This document shows positions 44,132 through 53,849 of a stretch of DNA of 64,000 nucleotides, in pieces (position 1 is the first letter of the stretch; each line of letters begins with the position of its first letter). The stretch lies in contig JAUWKS010000006.1 in the NCBI GenBank assembly GCA_030614005.1, positions 1 to 64,000 on the forward strand, given 5' to 3'. This DNA comes from Candidatus Heimdallarchaeota archaeon (GTDB taxonomy: Archaea > Asgardarchaeota > Heimdallarchaeia > JABLTI01). Below the pieces are notes generated by a model. It worked only from the letters and a program-made list of their open reading frames with translations. It made no database searches and was not told where the DNA came from. Both the position numbers and the translations under genes were made by a program.

Positions 44132-44509
44132 ATGATACTCGGTATAGATGTAGTTTTCATACACATCAAGGATCCAGAATTGATGGTAAAATGGTATCAA
44201 GAGAAACTAGGATTAGATGTGAGTAATACTACCACTAATTTAAGTTGGCAAGAATTTGCTTTATCTGAAAATCAAGCTCCTACAAGATTTGCTTTAGATT
44301 ACTGTGGACCAAATCCTTCACCTATTGAGCAACAGCCAGTGATCATCTCTTTCAAAGTTGCTGATATTTACAAAGCAGTGAATGAATTAGAGAAACGAGG
44401 GATAATTTTTTCCAGTTCTCAGAAGGTTTTTGATGTGGGACCAACTTTGGTTGCAACCTTTCAGGATCCAGAGAACAATTATTTGCAAATTTCCCAAAGA
44501 AAAGGATAA
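44132..44509 (+). CDS. glyoxalase/VOC-superfamily protein
   Basis: A 125-residue single-module VOC protein with two beta-alpha-beta-beta-beta units: HIKDPELMVKWYQEKLGLDV at the start and FKVADIYKAVNELEKRG in the middle, ending in FQDPENNYLQI, the usual VOC closing strand with a Glu-type metal position replaced by Gln/Asn-rich residues (NNYLQI). The substrate cannot be predicted. It is divergent from ggt by 61 bases and convergent with tyrS. Confidence 0.82.
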   Translation: MILGIDVVFIHIKDPELMVKWYQEKLGLDVSNTTTNLSWQEFALSENQAPTRFALDYCGPNPSPIEQQPVIISFKVADIYKAVNELEKRGIIFSSSQKVFDVGPTLVATFQDPENNYLQISQRKG

Positions 44510-44523
44510 AAAAAGGAGAGGGA

Positions 44524-45618
44524 TTAACGGGTTTTCTTCGTACCCGCAATCATTTTTTCTAAATTTTCAAGACCTTCAGGATGCTTTTCAAAATATTTGT
44601 GAACTGGTTCGAGTATTTTCCCAAGGCTTGTAGCAACAGCATTTTTTAAATCAAGTGGATGTAGCTTTCCTTCAACAAAATCCTTCTCAAGATCTGCATA
44701 GTTTAGGTATTCAACATCACCACCAAATTTAGTAGGACGTTCAATTTTCATTGTATAATTGTCTCTTACAAAGAGCAAGTGCTCAGAATATTCCATAATT
44801 GGATTTCCTTCAGTAACTTTTGCAGGACAGAATGCTGTCTTTAATTTTCTTTTAATATCTGTTTCTGTATCGTGAATGAAGATACATGTTTCCGGTTTAG
44901 ATTTACTCATTTTTGCTTCAATTTTAGCCATATCAGGATCAGCATCAGCATCCATTTTGGAACCACTGCCTTTTAATCCTGTGAGTAATGGAGTGTGTAT
45001 AGCAATAGGTTTTGGTTTACTGAGATTCTTAGCACAATCACGAGCAATCATATGAGCTTTTCTTTGATCCATACCACCAAAAGCGATATCAATATCCATA
45101 TAGAAAATATCTGCAGCTTGCATTGCTGGGTAATAAATCCAAGCGCTTTCTACATCTTTCGTTCCCATTGCTCTGCCCATAATTGGTAATGCTCGGAGAA
45201 CGCGGTTTAATGAAGTGCTCTTTGCTACCTTGATCAAAGTAGCCCAATAATCAGAATCATTAACAATTTCGTTTGACCAGCGATAAGTTACTTTATCTTC
45301 AGTAAGACCAAGTGCTTTGTATCCTTCCTTAAAGTACTCACCGGCAATACGGATTTTTTCTAAATCTCCATCAAGTTTGTTATTCACCCAACTGTGCCAA
45401 TCAGCAAGAAAAATGGTCATATTAACCCCTGCATCCACTAGGTCATGCATTTTCATTGCACAAAGTAAACCATTACCTATGTGGAGTTTCCCACTGAGTT
45501 CGAAGCCGATGTAAGAATTTGGTTTCTTCTTCCTTTCGAAGAGAGGTTTAATCTCATCTTTTACGACCACTTCTTCAGTATTTCGAGTAATCAATTTTAT
45601 TCGTTCTTCGATTTTCAT
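44524..45618 (-). CDS. tyrS: tyrosyl-tRNA synthetase, archaeal type
   Basis: It activates tyrosine with ATP and charges tRNA(Tyr). The 364-residue protein is of the short archaeal/eukaryotic type, lacking the bacterial C-terminal S4 domain. The HIGH-type motif is HIGN at residues 46-49. The KMSKS motif is intact in IEAKMSKSKPE near 230. Substrate-site blocks such as ADWHSWVNNKLDGD and FGGMDQRKAHMIARD are typical. It is a single gene with no operon partners. Confidence 0.97.
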   Translation of the reverse strand: MKIEERIKLITRNTEEVVVKDEIKPLFERKKKPNSYIGFELSGKLHIGNGLLCAMKMHDLVDAGVNMTIFLADWHSWVNNKLDGDLEKIRIAGEYFKEGYKALGLTEDKVTYRWSNEIVNDSDYWATLIKVAKSTSLNRVLRALPIMGRAMGTKDVESAWIYYPAMQAADIFYMDIDIAFGGMDQRKAHMIARDCAKNLSKPKPIAIHTPLLTGLKGSGSKMDADADPDMAKIEAKMSKSKPETCIFIHDTETDIKRKLKTAFCPAKVTEGNPIMEYSEHLLFVRDNYTMKIERPTKFGGDVEYLNYADLEKDFVEGKLHPLDLKNAVATSLGKILEPVHKYFEKHPEGLENLEKMIAGTKKTR

Positions 45619-45889
45619 TTTTTGCAGCTCCTTGGTTGACCAATTCTAATATACCACAAAAATAGAGGCAACTAGACTAGTTCTGAAAGGTGTACAAATA
45701 TCTGAAATAACTGATAAATTCATTTGTACCCTTAGCTATAAGAGTAGTATTCTGCGATCAAATATAACGCCTCTATGGTTCAACAGAAAATTATTTTTTT
45801 AAAAGTATCGGTGTGAATGTTGGAGATTGAGTTTATTTACAAGAGAAAATTAATATAGAAATTTCATTAACTAATATTCGGAGAGCTTC
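45619..45889. other. gene-free region before the 7TM protein
   Basis: A 271-base AT-rich stretch that is upstream of both tyrS (minus) and the membrane protein (plus). TTGGTTGACCAA near 45633 is a short palindrome 15-20 bases in front of the tyrS start. No coding frame or RNA gene is seen. Confidence 0.4.
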
Positions 45890-46852
45890 ATGATAGGGAA
45901 TATTAATCGAATTTTTAAAATTGAAGATTTTGGTCAACCAGAATGGTATTACTATCTAATCTATTTGAGTGTAGGTTTAATTGTTGTTGTTAGTATTTTA
46001 TTAACTATAGCAATGTATTTACACAAATTTCAAATAAAAACTGATGTTGAAAGAGTTGATTTCTGTAAGAAAACGGTTTTAGCATACATAATTTTTATGT
46101 TGGTAACTTTCTCATTTTTCAGTTTAGTTTTATTAATGGAAATAATTAGTATTTCTCTAAACTATTTTCAGTACTGGGGTTTATATTATATTTTAATATT
46201 AATTGGCACTCTCATAATTGTGATAATTGGGCTACCATTTTTTATCATTGGAACTCACGCATTAAGATTTTTTATTAACTTAGAAAAAAGTAAGACGAAA
46301 GCTCTAATTTCTTCATTTTTGTATCTTCATGTTATAGTTTTATTTGCTTCATTTCTGACTACTATATTTGTATATCCTGATGTTGAAATTGGAAAAAATG
46401 GTGACTCAGGTATATTTTGGATCGGTGAAGATAGTATAATATCATTAACTCTAAGTATTCTAGCTATTGTTATTTTCAGTATACCTTTTATTATACTTAA
46501 TCGAAAAAATATATCTATCAATGAAGGGATGAAAACATCATACCCATTAAAAATATTCAGTCAATATTTCCTTTTGATTCTTGCTTTAATGAAAATAGTT
46601 TGTTTTATTTGTGGAGTGATTTATATGAGAAATTTGCCTTATGGTTCTACTAGTTATGGGCCTGCAATACTAATGTATTCGTATATTGGTATAATTGCGC
46701 TAATCAATCTCACCTATTTATCACTTTACATTGAAATACTTCAGAATTTTCGATTATTAGATACTCACTTAATATTAGAAGAAATGAATCTTAACAAGAA
46801 TAATCCTAAAGATAAAATGGGTGAATTTGAGGAAATGGAAACTACGCTGTAG
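45890..46852 (+). CDS. seven-helix integral membrane protein of unknown function
   Basis: A 320-residue protein with seven hydrophobic helices at about residues 18-45, 63-90, 95-122, 137-160, 185-205, 222-245 and 258-285. Helices are separated by short loops; the only long loop, between helices 4 and 5, is polar and Gly/Asp-rich (PDVEIGKNGDSG). The C-terminus is short and acidic. No transporter, kinase or rhodopsin motif is seen, and no lysine sits in the last helix at the retinal position. It is convergent with the RLI gene eight bases away. Confidence 0.65.
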   Translation: MIGNINRIFKIEDFGQPEWYYYLIYLSVGLIVVVSILLTIAMYLHKFQIKTDVERVDFCKKTVLAYIIFMLVTFSFFSLVLLMEIISISLNYFQYWGLYYILILIGTLIIVIIGLPFFIIGTHALRFFINLEKSKTKALISSFLYLHVIVLFASFLTTIFVYPDVEIGKNGDSGIFWIGEDSIISLTLSILAIVIFSIPFIILNRKNISINEGMKTSYPLKIFSQYFLLILALMKIVCFICGVIYMRNLPYGSTSYGPAILMYSYIGIIALINLTYLSLYIEILQNFRLLDTHLILEEMNLNKNNPKDKMGEFEEMETTL

Positions 46853-46859
46853 AAAGTAA

Positions 46860-48674
46860 CTAATATCGTTCGAAGAAAAATTCCCCACTTTCTCTTTGTT
46901 CACGATCAAGTCTACTACTATGCTTATTTATTCTTGCTCGACCTGTTTCAACATCTCGTCGAAAAGTGATATCAAGTGTTTTCAAAAATTCATTCATTCC
47001 GTCTCTCTTGCCAAAAGGACCCATGGTATAACCCCGAATGCCAGGTTCTCCTAAAAAGAGAAGAACTCTATCACCTAAAATATCTGCTATTTGCATATCG
47101 TGCTCAATAGCAATAACTGAAGCATTATACAAACTGGCAGCATTGCGAATAATTCTTGCAACTTTGATACGTTCTTCTACATCGAGAAAAGCTGCAGGTT
47201 CATCGATGAGATACAAGTCTGCTCTTTTCGTTAAACAGGCTGCAATATGGACTCTTTGAAGTTCCCCGCCACTTAATTCAGCAACTGGTTTATCAAACAA
47301 ATGTTCAATACCAAGAGGTCGATAGAAATTCTGTTTGAGTATTTTCTCACCAGTATATCTTCCAGCAAAATTCATTATGAATTCATCAACTGTGCCTTTA
47401 TAGTCTCGAGTGATAAACTGTGGTTTGTAAGAGACTTGAGCCATAACATTTGCTGAACCTCTATCTGGTTGTAAGATTCCAGCAAGCATTTTAACAAAAG
47501 TGGTCTTACCGATTCCATTCTCTCCCAAAATTACCAATGTTTCACCTTTGTATACTTCACCTGGTGAAACCTTCAAACGAAACTTGTCAAACTTTTTCCA
47601 CAAAGTAGTGAATTTAACATAGATTGGAACGTTAACCCATGTTCTTTCTTTAACAACTCTTTGGAAAGTAATTGCTTTACTACGAAAAGTTATGTTCTCT
47701 TCTTTTAATCTACCAGTGAGATAGGCATTTATTCCCGCCTTGACACTTTTTACACCTGAAACAACACCAAAAGCATGAGGTGTACCCCAGAGAGCTTGTA
47801 TTTGATCACTTAAATAATCGAGAATAGCAATGTCATGTTCTACAACTAAAATTGATTTGTTCTTCTTAGCTAATTTTCCGAATAACTTTGAAAGGTTGAG
47901 TCGTTGTTTAACATCAAGGAAATTTCCAGGTTCATCAATAAAATAAACGTCAGCATCTTTAGAAATTGCAACCGCTATTGAGAATCTTTGACGTTCCCCA
48001 CCACTGAGATGTTTAAACTTCTTTTCAAGCAAAGTTTCTAGTTGCAACTCTTTTATTAATTCCTTAGTATTTCCCAATTCTTCTTCTCTAAGAAGGACTT
48101 CATGAATAGTCTCTTTTTCCTGAAGATAATCAGTTAATACTTGCTCTTTGTAAGAAATTTTTATTTTACCTTTATTAAGAGAATTAAAGTATGAACGATG
48201 AAGTGAAAGGTCAAGTGTTGTGAACATGTCTTTCCAAGTTAAATCATCTCTTTCATATTCCCCGCCATTAGGGATTGTTTTTCCAGAAAGGATATTTAAT
48301 ACCGTGGTTTTTCCAATACCATTTGCACCAATTAATCCTACAACTTTTCCTTTGGGAAGAAATGGAAGACCATACAATCGGAAGGCATTTTCTCCATATT
48401 GATGGATCGGTTTTTCTTTTAATTCAACAGGTAAACCAACCATTGAAATTGCGTGGGTTGGACAAACATTAACACAAATCCCGCAGGCAATACATTTTTT
48501 GCTGTGAATTCTTGCCTTTTTATGAACTTTATCCGGATAGATAACTACTCTGCCTTTTTTATTTAGTGGGCAAATTTTCATACAAACATGACCACAAGTT
48601 GCTGGCTGACACCTATCCAAATCTACGATAGGTATTCTCGTTTTTGTTTGTTTTCCAGCAGTGCTTTTAGACAT
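46860..48674 (-). CDS. ribosome recycling ATPase ABCE1/RLI
   Basis: It splits post-termination ribosomes with the help of aRF1/aPelota. The 604-residue protein has the full layout: two N-terminal [4Fe-4S] clusters (CQPATCGHVCMKICP region and CIACGICVNVCP near residue 60-70) and two ABC ATPase domains. Walker A of the first is GANGIGKTT near residue 115, of the second GENGIGKTT near 385. Signature motifs are HLSGGERQR and ELSGGELQR, with hinge regions between. The GGAGG site lies before the ATG. It is one of the most conserved proteins of archaea and eukaryotes. Confidence 0.98.
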   Translation of the reverse strand: MSKSTAGKQTKTRIPIVDLDRCQPATCGHVCMKICPLNKKGRVVIYPDKVHKKARIHSKKCIACGICVNVCPTHAISMVGLPVELKEKPIHQYGENAFRLYGLPFLPKGKVVGLIGANGIGKTTVLNILSGKTIPNGGEYERDDLTWKDMFTTLDLSLHRSYFNSLNKGKIKISYKEQVLTDYLQEKETIHEVLLREEELGNTKELIKELQLETLLEKKFKHLSGGERQRFSIAVAISKDADVYFIDEPGNFLDVKQRLNLSKLFGKLAKKNKSILVVEHDIAILDYLSDQIQALWGTPHAFGVVSGVKSVKAGINAYLTGRLKEENITFRSKAITFQRVVKERTWVNVPIYVKFTTLWKKFDKFRLKVSPGEVYKGETLVILGENGIGKTTFVKMLAGILQPDRGSANVMAQVSYKPQFITRDYKGTVDEFIMNFAGRYTGEKILKQNFYRPLGIEHLFDKPVAELSGGELQRVHIAACLTKRADLYLIDEPAAFLDVEERIKVARIIRNAASLYNASVIAIEHDMQIADILGDRVLLFLGEPGIRGYTMGPFGKRDGMNEFLKTLDITFRRDVETGRARINKHSSRLDREQRESGEFFFERY

Positions 48675-48786
48675 GTTATTCGTCCTCCAAATAAAGAGCA
48701 GTGTAAATTTACATCTTTAGGAGATTTGAGTCTAATATTAAATGTAACGTATAAATTGTTAAAACTAAATTACTATTATATTATTT

Positions 48787-49252
48787 ATGTCATATAAATT
48801 AAGGTTGGCTACAGAGAAAGATATACCTTATTTAGTTAAGCTCAGAACTGAATTTCTTAGAGAGATACAAATAGATGCACCTGAAGAGAATGTTGCAAAT
48901 TATGAGGAAAAACTAAATAATTATTTTATAAAACAATATGGAGGAAGGAACTTTTCTTGCTTGGTTCGCTGAAAGTAATGATGAAATTATTGCTACAAGT
49001 GTTTTATCAATAATCGAAAAACCACCTCATTTGTGGAATTTTACTGGTCTTGAAGTTTACATCATGAATATGTATACGAAACCTGAATGGAGACGAAAAG
49101 GAATAGGTTCTGTACTACTGGAAAAACTGCTCGAAGAAGCAAAACAAAGGGGAATTCATCAAATTACTTTACATACTACTCCTGATGGCAAATTACTATA
49201 TGAGAAATTTGGTTTTAAGCAAGGACACCACGAAATGCATCTAAGTTTATAG
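48787..49252 (+). pseudogene. GNAT acetyltransferase split by a frameshift
   Basis: Two overlapping frames together make one GNAT domain. The first, from the ATG at 48787 to a stop at 48972, encodes the N-terminal part (YKLRLATEKDIPYLVKLR-type opening). The second, from an ATG at 48938 to 49252, encodes the rest with EEGTFLAWFAES, IMNMYTKPEWRRKGIGSVLLEKLL (the acetyl-CoA loop) and LLYEKFGF. The switch falls near 48935-48945, at caatatggaggaagg, and needs a skip of one base. It may be a true mutation, a sequencing error, or two cotranslated fragments, since the second ATG follows the first frame by overlap. The substrate is unknown. Confidence 0.7.
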
Positions 49253-49264
49253 AAAAAGAAAGAG

Positions 49265-50185
49265 TTATTTCCTCGGAAACCAAGGAATAAACATTGAAAC
49301 CTTCGATTTATAGTTCTCATATTTTGGTCTCTTGGCGAGTTGCTTATTCTCAAGCATTGGAATACTAATGAAAATGAAGAGAATAACCATTGCAATAGGT
49401 CCTGAGACCGTCCACCACCAAGCTAGATTTGCTGCAAGGGCGAAAAAGAATAATCCCCACCAAAAACTAACTTCTCCAAAATAATTGGGGTGACGAGAAT
49501 ATTTCCACAAGCCGAGTGACATTACTTCATTTTTATCTTCATTCATTTTAAGGAATATTTTCATTTGTTCATCTGCAACAAATTCAACAAGTATTGCTCC
49601 TACAGCAATAACTAATCCAATTATATCTAGTGCATTGATGCTACTATCACTTAAAACCAATGCTGGGTAAAGAGCTAAACAACTTAGAAAGACAATTAAT
49701 GTTGGCATCATTTCTAAACCAGTGAAGGCAATGAACCAGAATAATTTTGGTTGTTCTTTACGGAATTTTACATAACGCCAATCTTCATGTTTTAATCCTT
49801 TCCAACCTCGAATCCAATTGAGGGTTAATCGAATTACATAGAAAGAAACTACACCAATAATTATTGCCTGTCTTATTGGATTGGCATTAGCTGCTTCTGG
49901 TAAAAATACCCAATAAACAACAATTATCAATGGTTGTATGCTCCAATATGGATCATAAAAACTAACATTATTGAATATAACACTGAAAATGAAAATCACT
50001 ATCGTTGCGCCAATATCTGCGATAAGAGTAATCCAAATGGGGTGCATTAAATCCGTTAAAGCATATCCTATACCAAATGCTGCGCCACCTGCAAGGATAT
50101 ACGAAAAAATCACTAAAATAAAAGCGAGTCCTAATTTTCCCTTAGTAGGTTGTACAGCTTCTTCTATAGTTGCTACTTGTGTCAT
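49265..50185 (-). CDS. DUF1295/steroid 5-alpha-reductase-like membrane protein
   Basis: A 306-residue membrane protein with about eight hydrophobic helices. The C-terminal block LGLWKYSRHPNYFGEVSFWWG near residue 225 is the family's hallmark and resembles the SAM- or NADPH-binding region of isoprenylcysteine methyltransferases and steroid reductases. It likely reduces or methylates a lipid or isoprenoid substrate in the membrane. It is divergent from the CoA operon, with 158 bases between them. Confidence 0.85.
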   Translation of the reverse strand: MTQVATIEEAVQPTKGKLGLAFILVIFSYILAGGAAFGIGYALTDLMHPIWITLIADIGATIVIFIFSVIFNNVSFYDPYWSIQPLIIVVYWVFLPEAANANPIRQAIIIGVVSFYVIRLTLNWIRGWKGLKHEDWRYVKFRKEQPKLFWFIAFTGLEMMPTLIVFLSCLALYPALVLSDSSINALDIIGLVIAVGAILVEFVADEQMKIFLKMNEDKNEVMSLGLWKYSRHPNYFGEVSFWWGLFFFALAANLAWWWTVSGPIAMVILFIFISIPMLENKQLAKRPKYENYKSKVSMFIPWFPRK

Positions 50186-50343
50186 AGTTGTGAAATTTCT
50201 TCTGTTTATTGATACTATTGCTGGAAATCTTCTGATTGGTATTTATCCAAGTTTTAAAAAATGTTTCGAGTGATTCAAACGCTTTTTGTTTTACAGTAAG
50301 TAATGAGAAATTATTTTTAAACTGAGCTAGTAATTTAACATCA

Positions 50344-51252
50344 ATGACTCAAAATTTTTCATCAAAATGGAGTGTTCCAGCTCATATCACAGGTTTGTTT
50401 CAAATAGTTGAGAATGAAAACCCGCTAGAGATGGGTTCTCGTGGTGCTGGTTTCTCGATAAACAATCCAGTTATTACTCAAACTGAATTTCGTTTATCAA
50501 ATGAGGGTTCACTCAAAGTACTTTTTAATGATATTCTTATTGATGGAAAAGTTAGTGCTCAAGTAGCGAGTTCTTTTGATGAATACTGGAAAGATAAAGA
50601 ATTAATTCTTCACCATTCAAGTCAACTTCCAATTGAAGCAGGTTTTGGCTCTAGTGGTGCTGGTGCTTTAGGTGCAGCATTTGCTTTGAATGAATTATTC
50701 AATGCTAAGAAATCCAAAGAGGAATTGGGTCAAATTGCTCATCAAGCTGAAGTTAATTGCCGAACTGGATTAGGTGATGTCATTGCCCAATATCACGGTT
50801 TAGCAGAGATTAGATTAGAACCCGGGGCACCAGGTATTGGTGTAATTAAACAGCTCGAATGGCCTGATGAACGCAAAATTCTATCAATATTTCTTGGGAC
50901 AATGTCAACGAAGGAAGTTATCACAAGCAAATCACATATCGAAATGATAAATCAAACTTCTGAACCATTACTGAAAGAGTTACATAACACACCGACTGTG
51001 GATAAGTTTGTAGATTTAAGTTACAAATTCTCAAAAAAAGTGGGTTTAATGAGTGAGAAAATTGAAACACTTGTTGAGGAACTTCGTGCGTATGGGTATT
51101 CTTCAAGCATGATTATGATTGGTGAATCTGTATTTGTTGTTGGTTCTAACGATGAATTAAAAGACTGCACAGTTTTTCTTAAGAAACAATATCCAAATGC
51201 ACAGTTTTGGATAAACTCAATAGCTTTAACTGGACCAATTATAGTTAAGTAA
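50344..51252 (+). CDS. pantoate kinase (archaeal PoK)
   Basis: A GHMP-superfamily kinase that phosphorylates pantoate to 4-phosphopantoate, the archaeal detour in CoA synthesis. The 302-residue protein has the opening PAHITGLFQIVEN-type strand, the ATP loop IEAGFGSSGAGALGAAFALN near residue 100, and RTGLGDVIAQYHG near 140. It is the first gene of the CoA operon. The ATG has no clear ribosome site, and a TATA-like TTTTTAAA lies about 30 bases before it, so the transcript may be leaderless. The next gene, PPS, follows after 36 bases. Confidence 0.93.
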   Translation: MTQNFSSKWSVPAHITGLFQIVENENPLEMGSRGAGFSINNPVITQTEFRLSNEGSLKVLFNDILIDGKVSAQVASSFDEYWKDKELILHHSSQLPIEAGFGSSGAGALGAAFALNELFNAKKSKEELGQIAHQAEVNCRTGLGDVIAQYHGLAEIRLEPGAPGIGVIKQLEWPDERKILSIFLGTMSTKEVITSKSHIEMINQTSEPLLKELHNTPTVDKFVDLSYKFSKKVGLMSEKIETLVEELRAYGYSSSMIMIGESVFVVGSNDELKDCTVFLKKQYPNAQFWINSIALTGPIIVK

Positions 51253-51288
51253 ATAATGTATAAATCTAAATAAAAATAGGTGATAGTT

Positions 51289-52068
51289 ATGACGGAAATT
51301 CCTCCTGATCATCCTCGGTATTTATCTTTAAAGGAAAGACATGGAATCATTGATGGGATGCATCAAAAGATTGTTGCAGAGGCAGGATTGATCGCTCACG
51401 GAAGAGGCGAAGCTTTTGATTATCTACTTGGTGAAAAAACACCAGATTATGCTTTAGAACAAGAGAAAGCTGCAGTTGCTCATCTACTACTAGCAAAAAA
51501 TTCTGTTATATCCATAAATGGCAATGTAGCTATTCTCTGTCCAGACTCGCTTGTTCAATTGGCTGAAGAAACAGGTGCAAAATTAGAAGTAAATCTCTTC
51601 TATCGTACTGTTGAGCGAGAACAGAACATTAAGCAAATATTACTCGATGCTGGTGCTAAAGAAATTCTTGGAGTAGAATTAGGAGAAACTGCAGCGACGA
51701 TACCTGAAATAACTCATAACCGAAGAATAGTTGATCCTGAAGGAATTTTCAAAGCAGATGTTGTTTTCGTCCCGTTAGAAGATGGGGACAGAACAATGGC
51801 TTTGCGAAAAATGGGTAAAATCGTTCTCTGTGTAGACCTCAACCCGCTGTCGAGAACTTCTGTATGGAGCAATGTTACGATTGTTAATCACGTACGAAGA
51901 GCTGCTCAAGAGATGGTTGATATCGCAAAAGAGCTAAAAAACCTCTCACGTGAGAAACTGAGCGAAATACTTGATAATTACGATAACAATAGCATGTTAA
52001 AAGACAGTGTTAAATATATGGCTGAAAGACTTTTAACACTCTCACAAGAGAAATTACAGGAGGGTTAG
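51289..52068 (+). CDS. 4-phosphopantoate--beta-alanine ligase (phosphopantothenate synthetase)
   Basis: It joins 4-phosphopantoate and beta-alanine with ATP to give 4-phosphopantothenate. The 259-residue protein belongs to the archaeal family formerly called DUF137. Marks: PPDHPRYLSLKERHGI at the start, HGRGEAFDYLLGE near 45, NRRIVDPEGIFKADVVFVPLEDGDR near 145 to 170, and VDLNPLSRTS. A GTG at 51280 is open, but the ATG at 51289 has an AGGTGA site six bases upstream. It is immediately followed by panB, with only two bases between. Confidence 0.94.
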   Translation: MTEIPPDHPRYLSLKERHGIIDGMHQKIVAEAGLIAHGRGEAFDYLLGEKTPDYALEQEKAAVAHLLLAKNSVISINGNVAILCPDSLVQLAEETGAKLEVNLFYRTVEREQNIKQILLDAGAKEILGVELGETAATIPEITHNRRIVDPEGIFKADVVFVPLEDGDRTMALRKMGKIVLCVDLNPLSRTSVWSNVTIVNHVRRAAQEMVDIAKELKNLSREKLSEILDNYDNNSMLKDSVKYMAERLLTLSQEKLQEG

Positions 52069-52070
52069 CA

Positions 52071-52886
52071 TTGCCCAAATTAACTGCATTTGATATTCAA
52101 AAAATGAAACAAGAAGGCAAAAAGATTACTATGCTAACAGCATATGATTATAGTTTAGCTTCAATTTTTGATGAGGCGAAAATTGATATTCTGCTTATAG
52201 GCGATTCGATGGGTCAAGCAATTTACGGTGCTTCCACAACTTTAGAAGTAACTTTGAATATGACCATTCGTCATACCCAAGCAGTCGCTCGTGGTGCGGT
52301 TAATTATAGTTTAATCATCGCAGATATGCCATTTTTGAGTTTTGGTCTAACAGTTGACGAGACTGTTGCAAATGCTGGTAGACTGATCAAAGAAGGTCAT
52401 GCCGAAGCTGTCAAGCTTGAGGGGTCGAGTGATAATCGAATTAAAGAAATTGAAGCAATGGTTGATATTGGCATTCCAGTTCAAGGCCATATTGGTTTAA
52501 TCCCTCAATCTGCTTACAAACTTGGAGGTTATAAAGTCCAAGGGAAAAACGAGTCCTATTTCTCTGAAGAGCAATTATTATCTGATGCCAAGCGTTTAGA
52601 AGCGGCAGGTTGTTTCTCTATTATTTTGGAAGCAATACCATTAGCTGTTGCTAAGAAAATTACTGAGAGCATTTCAATACCTACAATCGGGATAGGTGCT
52701 GGTCCAAATTGTGATGGACAGGTACTCGTTTGTTATGATATGTTAGGTTGTACATCAGGTCACAAACCTAAATTTGTTAAACAATACGTTAACCTCCATC
52801 AAATAATATTAGATGCAGTCAACAAATATGCGAAAGAAGTCAAAGATGGTTCTTACCCATCTTTAGAACATTCTTACGAGGGATAA
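52071..52886 (+). CDS. panB: ketopantoate hydroxymethyltransferase PanB
   Basis: It adds a hydroxymethyl group from methylenetetrahydrofolate (or an archaeal pterin) to 2-ketoisovalerate, giving ketopantoate. The 271-residue protein has KKITMLTAYDYSLA at the start, the Mg-binding IGDSMGQ, MPFLSFG, GHIGLIPQSAYKLGGYKVQGK and IGIGAGPNCDGQVLVCYDMLG. It starts at TTG with a strong AGGAGGG site nine bases upstream and lies two bases after PPS. It is a reliable call. Confidence 0.97.
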   Translation: MPKLTAFDIQKMKQEGKKITMLTAYDYSLASIFDEAKIDILLIGDSMGQAIYGASTTLEVTLNMTIRHTQAVARGAVNYSLIIADMPFLSFGLTVDETVANAGRLIKEGHAEAVKLEGSSDNRIKEIEAMVDIGIPVQGHIGLIPQSAYKLGGYKVQGKNESYFSEEQLLSDAKRLEAAGCFSIILEAIPLAVAKKITESISIPTIGIGAGPNCDGQVLVCYDMLGCTSGHKPKFVKQYVNLHQIILDAVNKYAKEVKDGSYPSLEHSYEG

Positions 52887-52890
52887 AAAA

Positions 52891-53826
52891 ATGTTTCTTG
52901 TAATGGGAAGTGGCAGTGTAGGTAGTTTAATTGGTGGACTTCTTACACGTGAAGGTTACAATGTTTTTATGATTGGTCGAGAACCTCATATAACAATTAC
53001 TGGAGCAAGCGGCCTCAAAATCCAAGGTTTAATTGACAAAAAAATACAGCCTATTAATGCCGGTACTTTTGATTATATATACCCGATAGTAGAAATGCTG
53101 AATGATGAAATCAATTACATTATATTTACAACAAAAGCACATCAAACAAGGCAAGCTGCAGAAGAAATATTACCTATTGTATGTAGGCACACAACAGTTG
53201 TTTCAATTCAAAATGGTGTTGGCACTGAAGAAATTTTACAGGAATTATATCCTGATAATCTAGTTTTACGAGGTGTAACCTCTATAGGTGTCAGCAGACC
53301 TAAACCAGGTGTAGTTGAATATTCAGGTAAAGGGATAACCCAAATTGGTTATGCAAATATTGAGGAGAAAGAAAAAGCGAACCAATTAGTACAAGCATTA
53401 AGTAACTCTGGTTTAGAGTCCGAATTGGAAAACAATATTCAAGGAGCAGTTTTTACAAAAACAATTGTTAATTGTGCATTGAATCCTTTAGCCGCTATTC
53501 ATCAAGTCAAAAATATTGAAATATACAAGCAAAAGAAGCTTAGAGAAAAAGCAACCGCTTTAGCAAACGAAGCCTGGGCTGTGACCAAAAAACTTGGAAT
53601 AAAATTACTGGTGGAAGATCCTGTTGAATATGCGATGTCTGTTATTAAGAATACAGGAGAAAATATCAATTCGATGTTATCTGACGTTCGCAATAAAAAG
53701 AAAACAGAAATCGACTTCATAACAGGGAAAATAGTTTCTTTCGCAGATCAATTAGATATTACTGTGCCACATAATAAAGAAGTATACAAAGAAATACTTG
53801 CACTTGAACGTTCATACACAAAATAA
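52891..53826 (+). CDS. panE: 2-dehydropantoate 2-reductase PanE
   Basis: It reduces ketopantoate to pantoate with NAD(P)H. The 311-residue protein has the Rossmann opening MFLVMGSGSVGSLIGGLL, the strand IIFTTKAHQT near residue 72, SIQNGVGTEEIL near 105 and the catalytic Lys in FTKTIVNCALNPLAAIH near 190. It is four bases after panB in the CoA operon, which supports the pantoate role over other reductases of this family. Confidence 0.95.
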   Translation: MFLVMGSGSVGSLIGGLLTREGYNVFMIGREPHITITGASGLKIQGLIDKKIQPINAGTFDYIYPIVEMLNDEINYIIFTTKAHQTRQAAEEILPIVCRHTTVVSIQNGVGTEEILQELYPDNLVLRGVTSIGVSRPKPGVVEYSGKGITQIGYANIEEKEKANQLVQALSNSGLESELENNIQGAVFTKTIVNCALNPLAAIHQVKNIEIYKQKKLREKATALANEAWAVTKKLGIKLLVEDPVEYAMSVIKNTGENINSMLSDVRNKKKTEIDFITGKIVSFADQLDITVPHNKEVYKEILALERSYTK

Positions 53827-53849
53827 TACCACAAAGAGGAAAAATTCAA

